Origin: Roseovarius sp.
GTDB taxonomy: Bacteria > Pseudomonadota > Alphaproteobacteria > Rhodobacterales > Rhodobacteraceae
Assembly (NCBI GenBank): GCA_002720475.1
Contig: PBIL01000006.1
Location: 120,598 to 184,597, forward strand
Direction: 5' to 3'
DNA: 64,000 nucleotides
This document shows positions 1 through 8,020 of this stretch, in pieces; positions within the stretch are counted from its first letter, which is position 1; the number at the start of each line of letters is the position of its first letter. A program made the position numbers and the translations under genes. A model generated the notes under the pieces. That model did no database searches. It was not told the DNA's origin and saw only the letters and a list, made by a program, of their open reading frames with translations.

Positions 1-1
1 G

Positions 2-352
2 GCCGGGCGCTTCACGCTGGAGCTCAACAATACCGAGGCGGTGGAGGGCGGCTGCCGGCTGACCTTCGTGGCCCATAACGCCACCGGCACGGCGCTCGAG
101 CAGACGTCCTACGACGTGGCCGTGTTCGACGAGACCGGCGCGGTCTCGGACCGGCTCATTCTCGAATTCGGGCGGCTCACGCCGGACAAGACGCGGGTGG
201 TGCAGTTCCTGCTCAACCGCGGCTGCGGGCAGGTCTCGCGGCTCCTGCTCAACGACGCCGAGGATTGCGTGACCGCCGACGGGACAGACTCGCGCATCTG
301 CATGGACGCGCTCGAGGGCTCGTCGCGCACGGACATCGCGTTCGGAAGCTGA
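2..352 (+). CDS. Conserved hypothetical protein, 5' end outside the window
   Basis: This reading frame is open from the left edge (base 2) to a TGA ending at 352, so only the C-terminal 116 residues are visible. An internal GTG at 41 could be mistaken for a start, but the frame is coding before it. The fragment looks like an all-beta extracytoplasmic domain (LTFVAHNATGTAL, SYDVAVFDETG) with three cysteines. I recognise no named family. It ends four bases before the ExbB gene and is very likely the first visible member of that operon, so a periplasmic role in the same energised system is an inference. A signal peptide, if present, would lie outside the window. Confidence 0.75.
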   Translation, partial: AGRFTLELNNTEAVEGGCRLTFVAHNATGTALEQTSYDVAVFDETGAVSDRLILEFGRLTPDKTRVVQFLLNRGCGQVSRLLLNDAEDCVTADGTDSRICMDALEGSSRTDIAFGS

Positions 353-356
353 GCCC

Positions 357-995
357 ATGACCGGATTTCCCCTCGCGGATATCAGTCCGCTCGGCTGGGC
401 CGTGCTCGCCGCGCTCGCGCTCCTGTCGGTCTTTGCCACCACCGTGGTGCTGGTCAAGCTGATCCAGTTCCGCCGCGCCCGGCTCGGGCGCGCGCGCCCG
501 GCACAGGAGGCGCTGCGGCTGTGGCAGGCGGACGATCCTGCTGCGGCCGCGCGCGTGCTCGACGGCGCGGCGGGGCCGCAGGCCGCGCTGCTGCGCGAGG
601 TCTTCGCGGCACTCGCCGCCCATCCCGGCGCGTCGGCCCTCGCGCAGGCACGCGGCACGCAGCGCGCGCTGACCGATCTGGGGGCTCTCGAACGCAACAT
701 GCGCGGGCTCGAGGCAGTGGTCCAGGCCGCGCCCATGCTGGGGCTGCTCGGAACCGTGATCGGCATGATCGAGGCATTCGGGCGGCTGGCCGAGGGCAGC
801 GGTGCCGCCGATCCGGCGGCGCTGGCGGGGGGTATCTGGACCGCGCTCATCACCACCGCGGTGGGGCTGGCCATTGCCATCCTCTTCTACTTCCTAGCCA
901 CCTGGCTGGAGGCGCGGATCGACCGCGAACGCGCGGCGCTGGAGGGGTTGCTGGCTGCCATTACCGGCGATGTCCCGCCGCGCAGGGCAGGCTGA
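357..995 (+). CDS. MotA/TolQ/ExbB proton channel family protein
   Basis: The 212-residue product has the ExbB/TolQ layout. There is one membrane segment near the N-terminus (about 13-34), a cytoplasmic helical stretch rich in Ala and Arg, and a pair of membrane segments (about 120-142 and 160-182) carrying the family motifs APMLGLLGTVIGMIEAF and ALITTAVGLAIAI. In ExbB-ExbD or TolQ-TolR complexes this subunit forms the pentameric inner-membrane channel that couples proton flow to work on the outer membrane or wall. It is followed directly by two ExbD-type genes and a TonB-position gene, all tightly spaced. No TolA, TolB or Pal gene is nearby, so an ExbB-type role is favoured over TolQ. Confidence 0.9.
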   Translation: MTGFPLADISPLGWAVLAALALLSVFATTVVLVKLIQFRRARLGRARPAQEALRLWQADDPAAAARVLDGAAGPQAALLREVFAALAAHPGASALAQARGTQRALTDLGALERNMRGLEAVVQAAPMLGLLGTVIGMIEAFGRLAEGSGAADPAALAGGIWTALITTAVGLAIAILFYFLATWLEARIDRERAALEGLLAAITGDVPPRRAG

Positions 996-996
996 C

Positions 997-1443
997 ATGG
1001 CGGCGACGGGGCTAGAGGGGCCGCTCGGCCGCGCGCCCCGGACCCGGCGCGGTTTCGCGCTCACGCCGCTGGCCGACATCATGTTCCAGCTGCTCATCTT
1101 CTTCATGCTCTCGAGCAGCCTTGCGCCCTATGCCCTCCTGCCGCTTTCCCCGCCCGCCCGCGCTCCGGGGACCGAAGCCGGGGTTCCGCCGCGCCCCGCA
1201 TCCGACGCAGTGCCGCAGCCGCTGGCTCAGGCCATCTGGCACCTTGAGCGCGGTGCGGTGCGCGCAGGAGACATCCGGCTCCCCTTCGAGTCGCTGCCCG
1301 AGGCGCTCTCGGTTCTGCGCGCCGAGGGTATTTCGGACATCGTGGTGTTCATCTCCCGACAGGCGCGGGCGCAGGACCTCGCCGACCTGCTCGTGCCGGT
1401 GCGCCGCGCGGGTGTCGTGCGGCTGCAACTGATCGGACGCTGA
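997..1443 (+). CDS. ExbD/TolR-type biopolymer transport protein, first copy
   Basis: The 148-residue product has a short Arg-rich N-terminus, one membrane helix (about 21-42) and a periplasmic domain. The helix carries the family signature LTPLADIMFQLLIFF with the proton-carrying aspartate at residue 27. The start at 997 was chosen because AGG lies just upstream and it leaves one base after the ExbB stop. An in-frame ATG at 970 would overlap ExbB by 26 bases. The soluble part ends in a typical ExbD-like beta-alpha fold (ISDIVVFISRQARAQDLADLL). The protein should sit inside the ExbB pentamer as part of an ExbD dimer. Confidence 0.88.
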   Translation: MAATGLEGPLGRAPRTRRGFALTPLADIMFQLLIFFMLSSSLAPYALLPLSPPARAPGTEAGVPPRPASDAVPQPLAQAIWHLERGAVRAGDIRLPFESLPEALSVLRAEGISDIVVFISRQARAQDLADLLVPVRRAGVVRLQLIGR

Positions 1444-1448
1444 GCGCC

Positions 1449-1859
1449 ATGGGCCCGCTCTTTCGCCCCCGTCCGCGCTTTCGCCCCGATTTTTCGCTGG
1501 CGACGGTGAATATCGTGCTGCTGCTCCTGCTCTATTTCCTGGTCGTGGGCGATCCCGCCGACCCCGAGGAACGCGCGATCATGCCGCCGACCACACGCGA
1601 TCTGCCGCTCGACGGACTGCCGCGCCCGCTGCTGGTGGCAGGGTCGGAGGAGGCGCTGGCGCTCGACGGTGCGGCGGTGAGCCTCGCCGACCTGCGCGAC
1701 CGGATCGCTTCGGGCACCCTGCCACGGGTGCATCTGCTGATCGGCCGTGACCATCCGGCACGCGCGGTGCTCGACCTCGTGGGCGCGCTCTCCGCCGCCG
1801 GGGCCGAGATCCGCATGGTCACGCTGCGCAGCGCGACATCGCGCGAGGCGGACCGGTGA
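1449..1859 (+). CDS. ExbD-like protein, second copy, with Asn in place of the conserved Asp
   Basis: The 136-residue product is again a short basic N-terminus, one membrane helix (about 15-34) and a periplasmic domain ending RMVTLRSATSREADR. Aligned with the first ExbD, the motif LADIMFQLLIFF corresponds here to TVNIVLLLLLYF, so the proton-carrying aspartate is replaced by asparagine at residue 21. In known ExbD and TolR proteins that aspartate is essential. The natural reading is an ExbD heterodimer in which only one chain carries a proton. It starts five bases after the first ExbD and its stop overlaps the GTG of the next gene. Family assignment is good; the functional consequence is inference. 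Confidence 0.85.
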   Translation: MGPLFRPRPRFRPDFSLATVNIVLLLLLYFLVVGDPADPEERAIMPPTTRDLPLDGLPRPLLVAGSEEALALDGAAVSLADLRDRIASGTLPRVHLLIGRDHPARAVLDLVGALSAAGAEIRMVTLRSATSREADR

Positions 1860-3247
1860 GCGCGCCGCCCCCGCCGGTTCCCGTCCCCGATGCGGCGGGC
1901 TGGGTGCTCGTGGCCGGGGTCTCGGCCTCACTGCATCTCGCGGCTGCCTCGGCGATGGTGCTCGCGCTGGCCGGGCAACCGCAAGCGCCCGTTTCGGGCA
2001 CCGCAGGCATCGTGATCCGCAATCTTCCCCCGGTCACCGGCACGACCGCCGAGCCGGGCCGCGCGCAGCACACCGCCGTCACCGACCGGCTCCGCCCGCT
2101 CGACGATCCGGCCGAAGCGGCGCGCGCCGAAGCGGCCGAAGCGCGGATCGCTGCCGCTCCGACCGGTCCCGTCGCCACGGACCGGCCTGCACATGCGCGC
2201 CTCGCCCCGATCGAGACGATGCCGCCGGAACCGGAGGCTTCGCGCGGCGCGCCCGTCCCGGCCACGCCGGACGATCCCGCGCGTCTCGCGCCGCTGGGAA
2301 ATCTGCGCAAGGTGCCGCAGGCGATCTCGGCTGAGCGTGCAAGCGCACGCCTGGAACCGCGCAGCCCCGCGATCCGGCAAGCCGCTCCCGCAGCCGTGGC
2401 TGCCACTCCGCGTCGCCTCGAACCCGACGGTGCCGCCGTGCCGAGAAACGAAGAGGCCGCGGCCCTGCGCGCCCCCGTCGAGCGCGCCGCCCGCACCGAC
2501 CAACCCAGCGCAGCGCCCGCTCCCCTGCCCCGGGAACCCAAGCGCCGTCCCAGCCGGGCGCGGCGCGACGGGCCGGACCAGCGGCTTTCGGACCGGCAAG
2601 CCGAAGCCGCCGACCGGCGCGCCTCCGGTCCCGACCTGGGCCGCGCGCAGCGGCTCTTGCAGGGGCTGCATGACACTCCCTGCCACCTGGTGATCCGGCT
2701 TCAGGGCGGGGTGCCGGGGCTTGCGGCGCTTGGACGCGATCCGGGGCTGCTGGCCGAGGCCGGCAAGCGGCTGGCCGAGACCTTCGTCCCCGAAGCTCGT
2801 CCGACCCTCGCAACGCATCCGGTTGCGTCCGGGCAATGCCCGGTTCTCGATTTCGCTCGCGTCGCCGGGGATGATCCGATGCGCGGCATCGAGCTCGACC
2901 TGTGGCGGCCAACCGTGTCGGACGAACGCCCGCTGGCCGGTACGCTCTTGCATGACCATCCCGGCTCGCTGCACCTTTTGCTGGCAGACGCGGCAGGGCA
3001 GGTGCATGACCTGACCGGGTTTCTCCGGCCCGGTCCCGATGGCAGCGACTTCCTGGTGCCGGTCAGCGGCAGCACAGACGGCGGGCGCGGCCTGCTCGTG
3101 GCCATCGCCACGCCGTTTCCGCTCGAGAGCCTCCGCGCGCATTCCGGGCCACGCCCGACCGGGCGCGTGTTCGAGAGCCTGGCCGCCGAACTGGCGCAGC
3201 TCGGGATGGTGCCCGATCTGGCACTCGCGGCTTTCGCGCTCGAGTAA
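1856..3247 (+). CDS. TonB-position membrane protein with DUF4384-like C-terminal domain
   Basis: The 463-residue product starts at a GTG overlapping the preceding stop. Residues about 14-38 form a single N-terminal membrane anchor. Residues about 40-250 are a low-complexity Pro/Ala/Arg-rich linker, and about 263-463 form a folded domain. That topology is the one expected of TonB, which spans the periplasm after energisation by ExbB/ExbD. The C-terminal domain does not look like the TonB fold. The stretch SLHLLLADAAGQVHDLTGFL followed by LVPVSG and LLVAIATPFPLE resembles DUF4384-type sensor domains seen with bacterial kinases and caspase-like proteins. It is therefore probably the effector of this ExbBDD complex, with an unknown outer partner. 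Confidence 0.75.
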   Translation: MSAPPPPVPVPDAAGWVLVAGVSASLHLAAASAMVLALAGQPQAPVSGTAGIVIRNLPPVTGTTAEPGRAQHTAVTDRLRPLDDPAEAARAEAAEARIAAAPTGPVATDRPAHARLAPIETMPPEPEASRGAPVPATPDDPARLAPLGNLRKVPQAISAERASARLEPRSPAIRQAAPAAVAATPRRLEPDGAAVPRNEEAAALRAPVERAARTDQPSAAPAPLPREPKRRPSRARRDGPDQRLSDRQAEAADRRASGPDLGRAQRLLQGLHDTPCHLVIRLQGGVPGLAALGRDPGLLAEAGKRLAETFVPEARPTLATHPVASGQCPVLDFARVAGDDPMRGIELDLWRPTVSDERPLAGTLLHDHPGSLHLLLADAAGQVHDLTGFLRPGPDGSDFLVPVSGSTDGGRGLLVAIATPFPLESLRAHSGPRPTGRVFESLAAELAQLGMVPDLALAAFALE

Positions 3248-3280
3248 CGCCGGTCCTGGCCCGGCCCGGAAAGGCAACAG

Positions 3281-3322
3281 GCAGGATGCACGCCTCCTGC
3301 GGCAGGGGCCGGTCGCCCGGCC
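3281..3322. terminator. Two adjacent inverted repeats between convergent genes
   Basis: GCAGGA and TCCTGC (3281-3300) and then GGCCGG and CCGGCC (3307-3322) can each form a short GC-rich hairpin between two converging genes. Neither is followed by a run of T, so termination here would be weak or factor dependent. Confidence 0.35.
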
Positions 3323-3332
3323 GCCGCAGGTC

Positions 3333-3986
3333 TCAGCCCGGCAGGCTCACCTTGCGCAGATAGGGCAGCTCGGCGTCGAAGGTGCCGAATTTCTCGCGCG
3401 CGGCGGCGTCATCGACCGAGGTCGGCACGATCACGTCCTGCCCGAGGGTCCAGTCGGCCGGGGTTGCCACGTTGTGCTTCGCGGCGGTCTGGAGCGCGTC
3501 GAGCGCGCGCAGCACCTCGGCGAAATTGCGCCCCACATTCATCGGGTAGGTCATCATCAGCTTTACCTGCTTGTCCGGCCCGACGATGAAGACGCTGCGC
3601 ACCGTGGCGCTGTCTGCGGGCGTGCGGCCCTCGGGCAGATAGGCCTCGGCGGGCAGCATGTCGAAGGCCTTGGAGACCTTCAGATCCTCGTCCGCGATGA
3701 TCGGGAATGTCGGGGCGGCGCGCCCCACCTTCTCGATATCGGCCTTCCATTTCCGGTGATCCTCGACGCCATCGACCGAAATGCCCATCACCTTGCAACC
3801 GCGTTTCTCCCATTCCTCGGCCAGCCGCGCCACGGCACCGAACTCGGTGGTGCAGACCGGCGTGAAATCCTTGGGATGCGAGAAGAGGATCGCCCAGCTG
3901 TCGCCGATCCAGTCGTGCAGCGAGAACGTGCCGCGATCGGTCTCGACGGTCAGATCGGGGATCGTGTCGTTGATGCGAAGTGCCAT
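3333..3986 (-). CDS. 1-Cys peroxiredoxin (Prx6-type)
   Basis: The 217-residue product reduces hydrogen peroxide and organic peroxides in the cytoplasm. The active-site motif DFTPVCTTEFG places the peroxidatic cysteine at residue 45 with Thr42 in the usual position. The long C-terminal extension after the thioredoxin-fold core (from about 165, ending LPYLRKVSLPG) is typical of the 1-Cys Prx6 group rather than AhpC. The start at 3986 has a strong AGGAGG. An upstream in-frame ATG at 4049 would add 21 non-conserved residues and has no good ribosome site. It is divergent from an aldehyde dehydrogenase, and the region between them holds a 14-base palindrome that may be an operator. Confidence 0.93.
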   Translation of the reverse strand: MALRINDTIPDLTVETDRGTFSLHDWIGDSWAILFSHPKDFTPVCTTEFGAVARLAEEWEKRGCKVMGISVDGVEDHRKWKADIEKVGRAAPTFPIIADEDLKVSKAFDMLPAEAYLPEGRTPADSATVRSVFIVGPDKQVKLMMTYPMNVGRNFAEVLRALDALQTAAKHNVATPADWTLGQDVIVPTSVDDAAAREKFGTFDAELPYLRKVSLPG

Positions 3987-4017
3987 GAAAGCCTCCTGTC
4001 TGGGAATGCGCGCCGCG

Positions 4018-4033
4018 AATTTGATCAAATTGA
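4018..4033. promoter_or_regulatory. Nested palindromes between peroxiredoxin and aldehyde dehydrogenase genes
   Basis: AATTTGATCAAATT (4018-4031) is a perfect 14-base palindrome, and a second one, GATCAAATTGATC, overlaps it. The site is AT-rich in a GC-rich background and lies in the 123-base divergent promoter region, 32 bases upstream of the peroxiredoxin start. It is a good candidate operator, but the regulator cannot be named from the window. Confidence 0.45.
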
Positions 4034-4109
4034 TCCCAGGCCGACTCATCCGACCTTGCGGCGCGCGGGAACGGCTGACAGAGTGCCGCCAAATCCACGG
4101 AGGTCAACC

Positions 4110-5552
4110 ATGATCGAGAAAAAGATGTTCTACATCGATGGCGCCTGGGTCGCGCCGCGCGAGGGCCGCGAGCACGCGGTCATCAACCCCTCCACCGAAG
4201 AGCCCTGCGCGGTGATCGCGCTTGGCGGTCAGGCCGATACAGATGCGGCGGTGGCCGCCGCCCGCGCCGCCTTCCCGGCCTGGATGGCCACCCCGCCCGA
4301 AGAGCGCATCGCGCTTGTCGAGAAGATCCTCGAGATCTACCAGGGCCGCGCCGAGGATCTGGCGCAGGCCACCAGCATGGAGATGGGCGCGCCCATCGAC
4401 ATGGCCCGCCAGCAACAGGTGCCCGCGGGAACCTGGCATATCACCAATTTCCTGACCGCCGCGCGCGCCTTCCGCTTCGACGAGCCGCTCGGCGATCACG
4501 CCCCCAATGACCGCATCATCCACGAGCCGGTGGGCGTGGTGGCGATGATCACGCCCTGGAACTGGCCGCAGAACCAGATCACGCTCAAGGTGATCGCCGG
4601 GCTGATCGCGGGTTGCACCATGGTGCTGAAACCTTCCGAGGAATCGCCGCTCAACGCGCTGATCTTTGCCGAGATCCTGCACGAGGCGGGCCTGCCCGAA
4701 GGGGTCTTCAACCTCGTCAACGGCGACGGCGCGGGCGTGGGCAGCCAGCTTTCTGCGCATCCCGACGTGGACATGATCAGCTTCACCGGCTCCTCGCGCG
4801 CGGGCAAGCTCATCTCCAGATTCGCCGCCGACACGCTCAAGCGCGTGAGCCTGGAGCTGGGCGGCAAGGGCGCGAACCTGATCTTCGCCGATGCCGACGA
4901 GAAGGCCGTCAAGCGCGGCGTGATCCACTGCATGAACAACACCGGCCAGTCCTGCAACGCCCCCACGCGGATGCTGGTGGAACGGTCGCGCTACGCCCGC
5001 GCGGTGGAAGAGGCCGCCGAGGTCGCCGCCTCGATCAAGGTCGGTCCCGCCCATGAGGAGGGCCGCCATATCGGCCCGGTGGTGAACGAGGCGCAGTTCG
5101 ACAAGATCCAGGGCCTGATCCAGCAGGGGATAGACGAGGGCGCGCGCCTTGTCGCGGGCGGCACCGGCCGCCCCGAGGGCTTCAATCGCGGCTTCTTCGT
5201 GCGCCCCACGGTCTTTGCCGACGTGACCGGCGACATGACCATCGCACGAGAGGAAATCTTCGGCCCCGTGCTCTCGATCATGCCCTTCGATTCGGAGGAG
5301 GAGGCGCTCGCCATCGCCAATGACACGCCCTATGGCCTCACGAACTATGTCCAGACCGGCGATCCGGCGCGCGCCAACCGGCTGGCGCGGGGCCTGCGCT
5401 CGGGCATGGTCGAGATGAACGGCAAGAGCCGCGCGGCGGGCTCGCCCTTCGGCGGCATGAAACAGTCCGGCCACGGGCGCGAGGGCGGCAAATGGGGGAT
5501 CGAGGATTTCCTCGAGGTCAAGGCCGTCTCGGGCTGGACACCGGGGGCCTGA
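4110..5552 (+). CDS. NAD(P)-dependent aldehyde dehydrogenase family protein
   Basis: The 480-residue protein oxidises an aldehyde to its acid. The cofactor and substrate motifs are in order: the PWNWP segment with Asn151, the FTGSSRAGKL loop at about 225-234, the general base Glu249 in LELGGKG, and the catalytic cysteine at 282 in NNTGQSCNAPTR. The length is standard for the superfamily. The start at 4110 is preceded by ACGGAGG, and the frame upstream of it is non-coding. It is transcribed away from the 1-Cys peroxiredoxin, which may hint at joint control by oxidative or carbonyl stress. The substrate cannot be assigned from sequence alone. Confidence 0.93.
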   Translation: MIEKKMFYIDGAWVAPREGREHAVINPSTEEPCAVIALGGQADTDAAVAAARAAFPAWMATPPEERIALVEKILEIYQGRAEDLAQATSMEMGAPIDMARQQQVPAGTWHITNFLTAARAFRFDEPLGDHAPNDRIIHEPVGVVAMITPWNWPQNQITLKVIAGLIAGCTMVLKPSEESPLNALIFAEILHEAGLPEGVFNLVNGDGAGVGSQLSAHPDVDMISFTGSSRAGKLISRFAADTLKRVSLELGGKGANLIFADADEKAVKRGVIHCMNNTGQSCNAPTRMLVERSRYARAVEEAAEVAASIKVGPAHEEGRHIGPVVNEAQFDKIQGLIQQGIDEGARLVAGGTGRPEGFNRGFFVRPTVFADVTGDMTIAREEIFGPVLSIMPFDSEEEALAIANDTPYGLTNYVQTGDPARANRLARGLRSGMVEMNGKSRAAGSPFGGMKQSGHGREGGKWGIEDFLEVKAVSGWTPGA

Positions 5553-5558
5553 GCCGTC

Positions 5559-6203
5559 TCAGAACGGCGCGGGGGCGCGAAACCGCATCCCGCGCCCGCC
5601 ATCGGGATGGCGCAGGCGCAGCTCCTCGGAATGCAGCATCAGGCGCGGATGATCCCGCGCCGCGCCGCTGGCGTAGAACGGATCGCCCAGGATCGGGTGG
5701 CCAAGCGCCAGCATATGCACCCGAAGCTGATGGCTGCGCCCGGTCTTCGGCATCAGGCGCACCCGGCTTTCGTCGTGGCCCGCGCGCAGCACCCGCCAGT
5801 CTGTCTGCGCCGGACGCCCGGTTTCATGGCACACCATCTGCCGGGGCCGGTTGGGCCAGTCTACGATGAGCGGCAGATCGACCGTTCCCTCCGCAGGCTC
5901 CAGCCGCCCCGCGACCCGCGCGAGATAGCTCTTGCGCACCTGCCGCCTTTCGAATTGCAGGCCGAGATGGCGCTGCGCATGGGGGCTGAGGGCAAAGACC
6001 ATCACCCCCGAGGTGTCGCGGTCGAGCCGGTGCACGAGAAGCGCGGTCGGAAACGCCTCCACCACGCGGGCCAGCAGGCAGTCGGCCAGGTCCGGCCCCT
6101 TGCCCGGCACGCTCAGCAGGCCCGCGGGCTTGTTCACGACCACGATCTCGTGATCGGCGTGCAGGATCTGGAGCGGCGTGTCGGGCGGGGCATATCCGGT
6201 CAT
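5559..6203 (-). CDS. RluA-family RNA pseudouridine synthase
   Basis: The 214-residue product converts uridine to pseudouridine in tRNA or rRNA. The catalytic motif HRLDRDTSG places the essential aspartate at residue 61, and the C-terminal half carries the family stretch LMPKTGRSHQLRVHM. It is a short, single-domain member without an N-terminal S4 domain, which fits the RluA/TruC-like small forms. It converges on the aldehyde dehydrogenase with only six bases between the two stops. Which uridine it modifies cannot be told. Confidence 0.9.
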   Translation of the reverse strand: MTGYAPPDTPLQILHADHEIVVVNKPAGLLSVPGKGPDLADCLLARVVEAFPTALLVHRLDRDTSGVMVFALSPHAQRHLGLQFERRQVRKSYLARVAGRLEPAEGTVDLPLIVDWPNRPRQMVCHETGRPAQTDWRVLRAGHDESRVRLMPKTGRSHQLRVHMLALGHPILGDPFYASGAARDHPRLMLHSEELRLRHPDGGRGMRFRAPAPF

Positions 6204-6249
6204 GGCAGGGCCTTACACCGGAAGGCGGGCCGGTGCCATGGCCCCGGCA

Positions 6250-6972
6250 TCAGACGTGCTGCGCGCCGTTGATCTCGATCTCGGTTCCGGAGATGTAGGA
6301 GGAGGGCTCGGTGCACAGGAAATAGATCGTGTCGGCCACCTCCGAGGGCTCTCCCAGCCGCCGCATCGGGATCGTCTCGGCCAGCTTCTCGGTGCCGGGC
6401 GACAGGATGTCGGTGCGGATCTCGCCCGGTGCGATCGCGTTGACGCGCACGCCGAGGGGGCCGAAATCATGCGCCATCTCGCGCGTCAGCGCCGCAAGCG
6501 CCGCCTTCGACGTGGCATAGGCCGCGCCCGCGAAGGGATGCACGCGCGCCCCCGCGATGGAGGTGACGTTGACCACCGCCCCCCGTGCCGCCGCCAGCTC
6601 GTCGCGCAGGCTGCGCGCCAGCACCACCGAGGCGAAGAAATTGACATGGAACACATGGCCCCAGGTGCGCAGGTCGGTGGTCAGCGTGTCGAGCCGCTCG
6701 CCATTGGGCCCCTTGGGCGAGATGCCCGCATTGTTCACCAGCGCGTCGAGCCGCCCGCCGATCATGCCACGGATCACCCCGACCTTCTCGATCACGTCAT
6801 TGGGATTGGAGAGGTCGATCTGCACATGGTTCTGCGCCCCGCCCCCCCAGGGACATTCCGAAGGGAAGGAGTGGCGCGAACAGGTGATGACCTTCCACCC
6901 CTCGTCGTTGAAGCGACGCACGGTGGCGTGACCGATGCCCCGGCTCGCGCCGGTCAGAAGCAGGGTGCGCAT
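6250..6972 (-). CDS. SDR family NAD(P)-dependent oxidoreductase
   Basis: The 240-residue product is a classical short-chain dehydrogenase/reductase. The nucleotide-binding motif TGASRGIG is at 7-14, NNAG follows the fourth strand at about 80-83, and the catalytic triad is Ser138, Tyr152 and Lys156 (YATSK). The C-terminus SSYISGTEIEINGAQHV has the usual SDR ending. Its neighbours are a pseudouridine synthase on the same strand and argB in the opposite direction, and neither suggests a substrate. Confidence 0.92.
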   Translation of the reverse strand: MRTLLLTGASRGIGHATVRRFNDEGWKVITCSRHSFPSECPWGGGAQNHVQIDLSNPNDVIEKVGVIRGMIGGRLDALVNNAGISPKGPNGERLDTLTTDLRTWGHVFHVNFFASVVLARSLRDELAAARGAVVNVTSIAGARVHPFAGAAYATSKAALAALTREMAHDFGPLGVRVNAIAPGEIRTDILSPGTEKLAETIPMRRLGEPSEVADTIYFLCTEPSSYISGTEIEINGAQHV

Positions 6973-7035
6973 GGTGTGATCCCTTCGATCTGTGCAGGGT
7001 CACCCTAACCCGGACAGCGCCAAGATCAACGGGCC

Positions 7036-7064
7036 TTGGCACCTTCCGGGGCAGCGGCTAACAA
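7036..7064 (+). promoter_or_regulatory. Possible sigma-70 promoter for argB
   Basis: TTGGCA (7036-7041) and TAACAA (7059-7064) are separated by 17 bases and lie 30 bases ahead of the argB start. The -35 is good and the -10 is weak. Confidence 0.35.
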
Positions 7065-7093
7065 GGACGGGCACCGTTTCGCCGGAGACAAGG

Positions 7094-7957
7094 ATGAAGG
7101 CCCGAGACATGAACCGCGACTGGATCGCCACCGCCCGCACCCTGTCCGAGGCGCTGCCCTACCTGCAACGCTATACCGGCGCCATCGTCGTGATCAAGCT
7201 GGGCGGCCACGCCATGGGCAACGACCCGGCGATGGCGGAATTTGCCCGCGACGTGGTGCTCATGCAACAGGTCGGCGTCAACCCGGTGATCGTGCATGGC
7301 GGCGGTCCGATGATCAACGAGATGCTGGCGCGGCTCGACATCCGCTCGGATTTCGTGAACGGCAAGCGCGTCACCGATGCCGCCACAATGAATGTGGTGG
7401 AGATGGTGCTCTCGGGCCAGGTCAACAAGCGCATCGTGGCCGCGATCAACGCCCAGGGCGGCCGCGCGGTGGGGCTTTCGGGCAAGGATGCCCGCCTCAT
7501 CACCTGCACCCCCGCAAGCCCCGATCTGGGCCTTGTGGGAGAGCCTTCGGAGATCGACCCGAAGATCCTGCACACGCTTTTCGCCGCCGACATGATCCCG
7601 GTGATCGCGCCCCTGGGCGCGGGTGCGCAAGGCGAGACTTACAACATCAACGGCGACACGGCGGCCGGTGCGATCGCGGCGGCGCTCAAGGCCGACCGTC
7701 TTCTGCTGCTGACGGATATCGACGGGGTGCGCGATGCCTCCGGTCAGGTCGTCACCGAACTGAGCCCCGATCAGATCCGGGAGATGATCCGCGACGGCGT
7801 GATCGCGGGCGGCATGATCCCCAAGACCGAGACGGCGCTTGCCGCCATCGACGGCGGCGTGCGCGCGGTGGTCATCCTCGACGGCCGCGCGCCCAATGCC
7901 ACGCTGCTGGAGCTTTATACCGAGCACGGGGCGGGCTCGCTCATCCGGGCGCGGTAA
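7094..7957 (+). CDS. argB: Acetylglutamate kinase
   Basis: The 287-residue enzyme phosphorylates N-acetylglutamate in the second step of arginine biosynthesis. The amino-acid-kinase features are clear: [10 protein letters not shown] for the phosphate-binding loop, [14 protein letters not shown] for acetylglutamate binding, [15 protein letters not shown], and [14 protein letters not shown] near the C-terminus. The start at 7094 ([10 protein letters not shown]) is preceded by GGAGACAAGG. A second in-frame ATG at 7109 is possible. The gene stands alone and no other arg gene is visible in the window. Confidence 0.95.
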   Translation: MKARDMNRDWIATARTLSEALPYLQRYTGAIVVIKLGGHAMGNDPAMAEFARDVVLMQQVGVNPVIVHGGGPMINEMLARLDIRSDFVNGKRVTDAATMNVVEMVLSGQVNKRIVAAINAQGGRAVGLSGKDARLITCTPASPDLGLVGEPSEIDPKILHTLFAADMIPVIAPLGAGAQGETYNINGDTAAGAIAAALKADRLLLLTDIDGVRDASGQVVTELSPDQIREMIRDGVIAGGMIPKTETALAAIDGGVRAVVILDGRAPNATLLELYTEHGAGSLIRAR

Positions 7958-8020
7958 TCTCCTCGCGACACTTCGTTCCGCAAGCTTGCGCGACAGGCGA
8001 AAGGCGGTAACTCTCGCGAC

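Noticed and set aside
41-352. GTG at 41 as the start of the first gene
   Set aside because: The frame is open and coding-like to the window edge, so the gene begins outside the window.
3039-4109. Open frame running from the TonB-like gene through the peroxiredoxin gene into the aldehyde dehydrogenase frame
   Set aside because: The part before 4110 is antisense to the well-supported peroxiredoxin and has no homology-like features. The aldehyde dehydrogenase has its own ATG and strong ribosome site at 4110.
4104-5474. Long open frame antisense to the aldehyde dehydrogenase
   Set aside because: High GC produces long mirror frames on the opposite strand. The translation is His/Arg/Gly-rich low complexity without motifs. 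The same holds for many antisense frames over hut, ser, aroA and the ABC genes.
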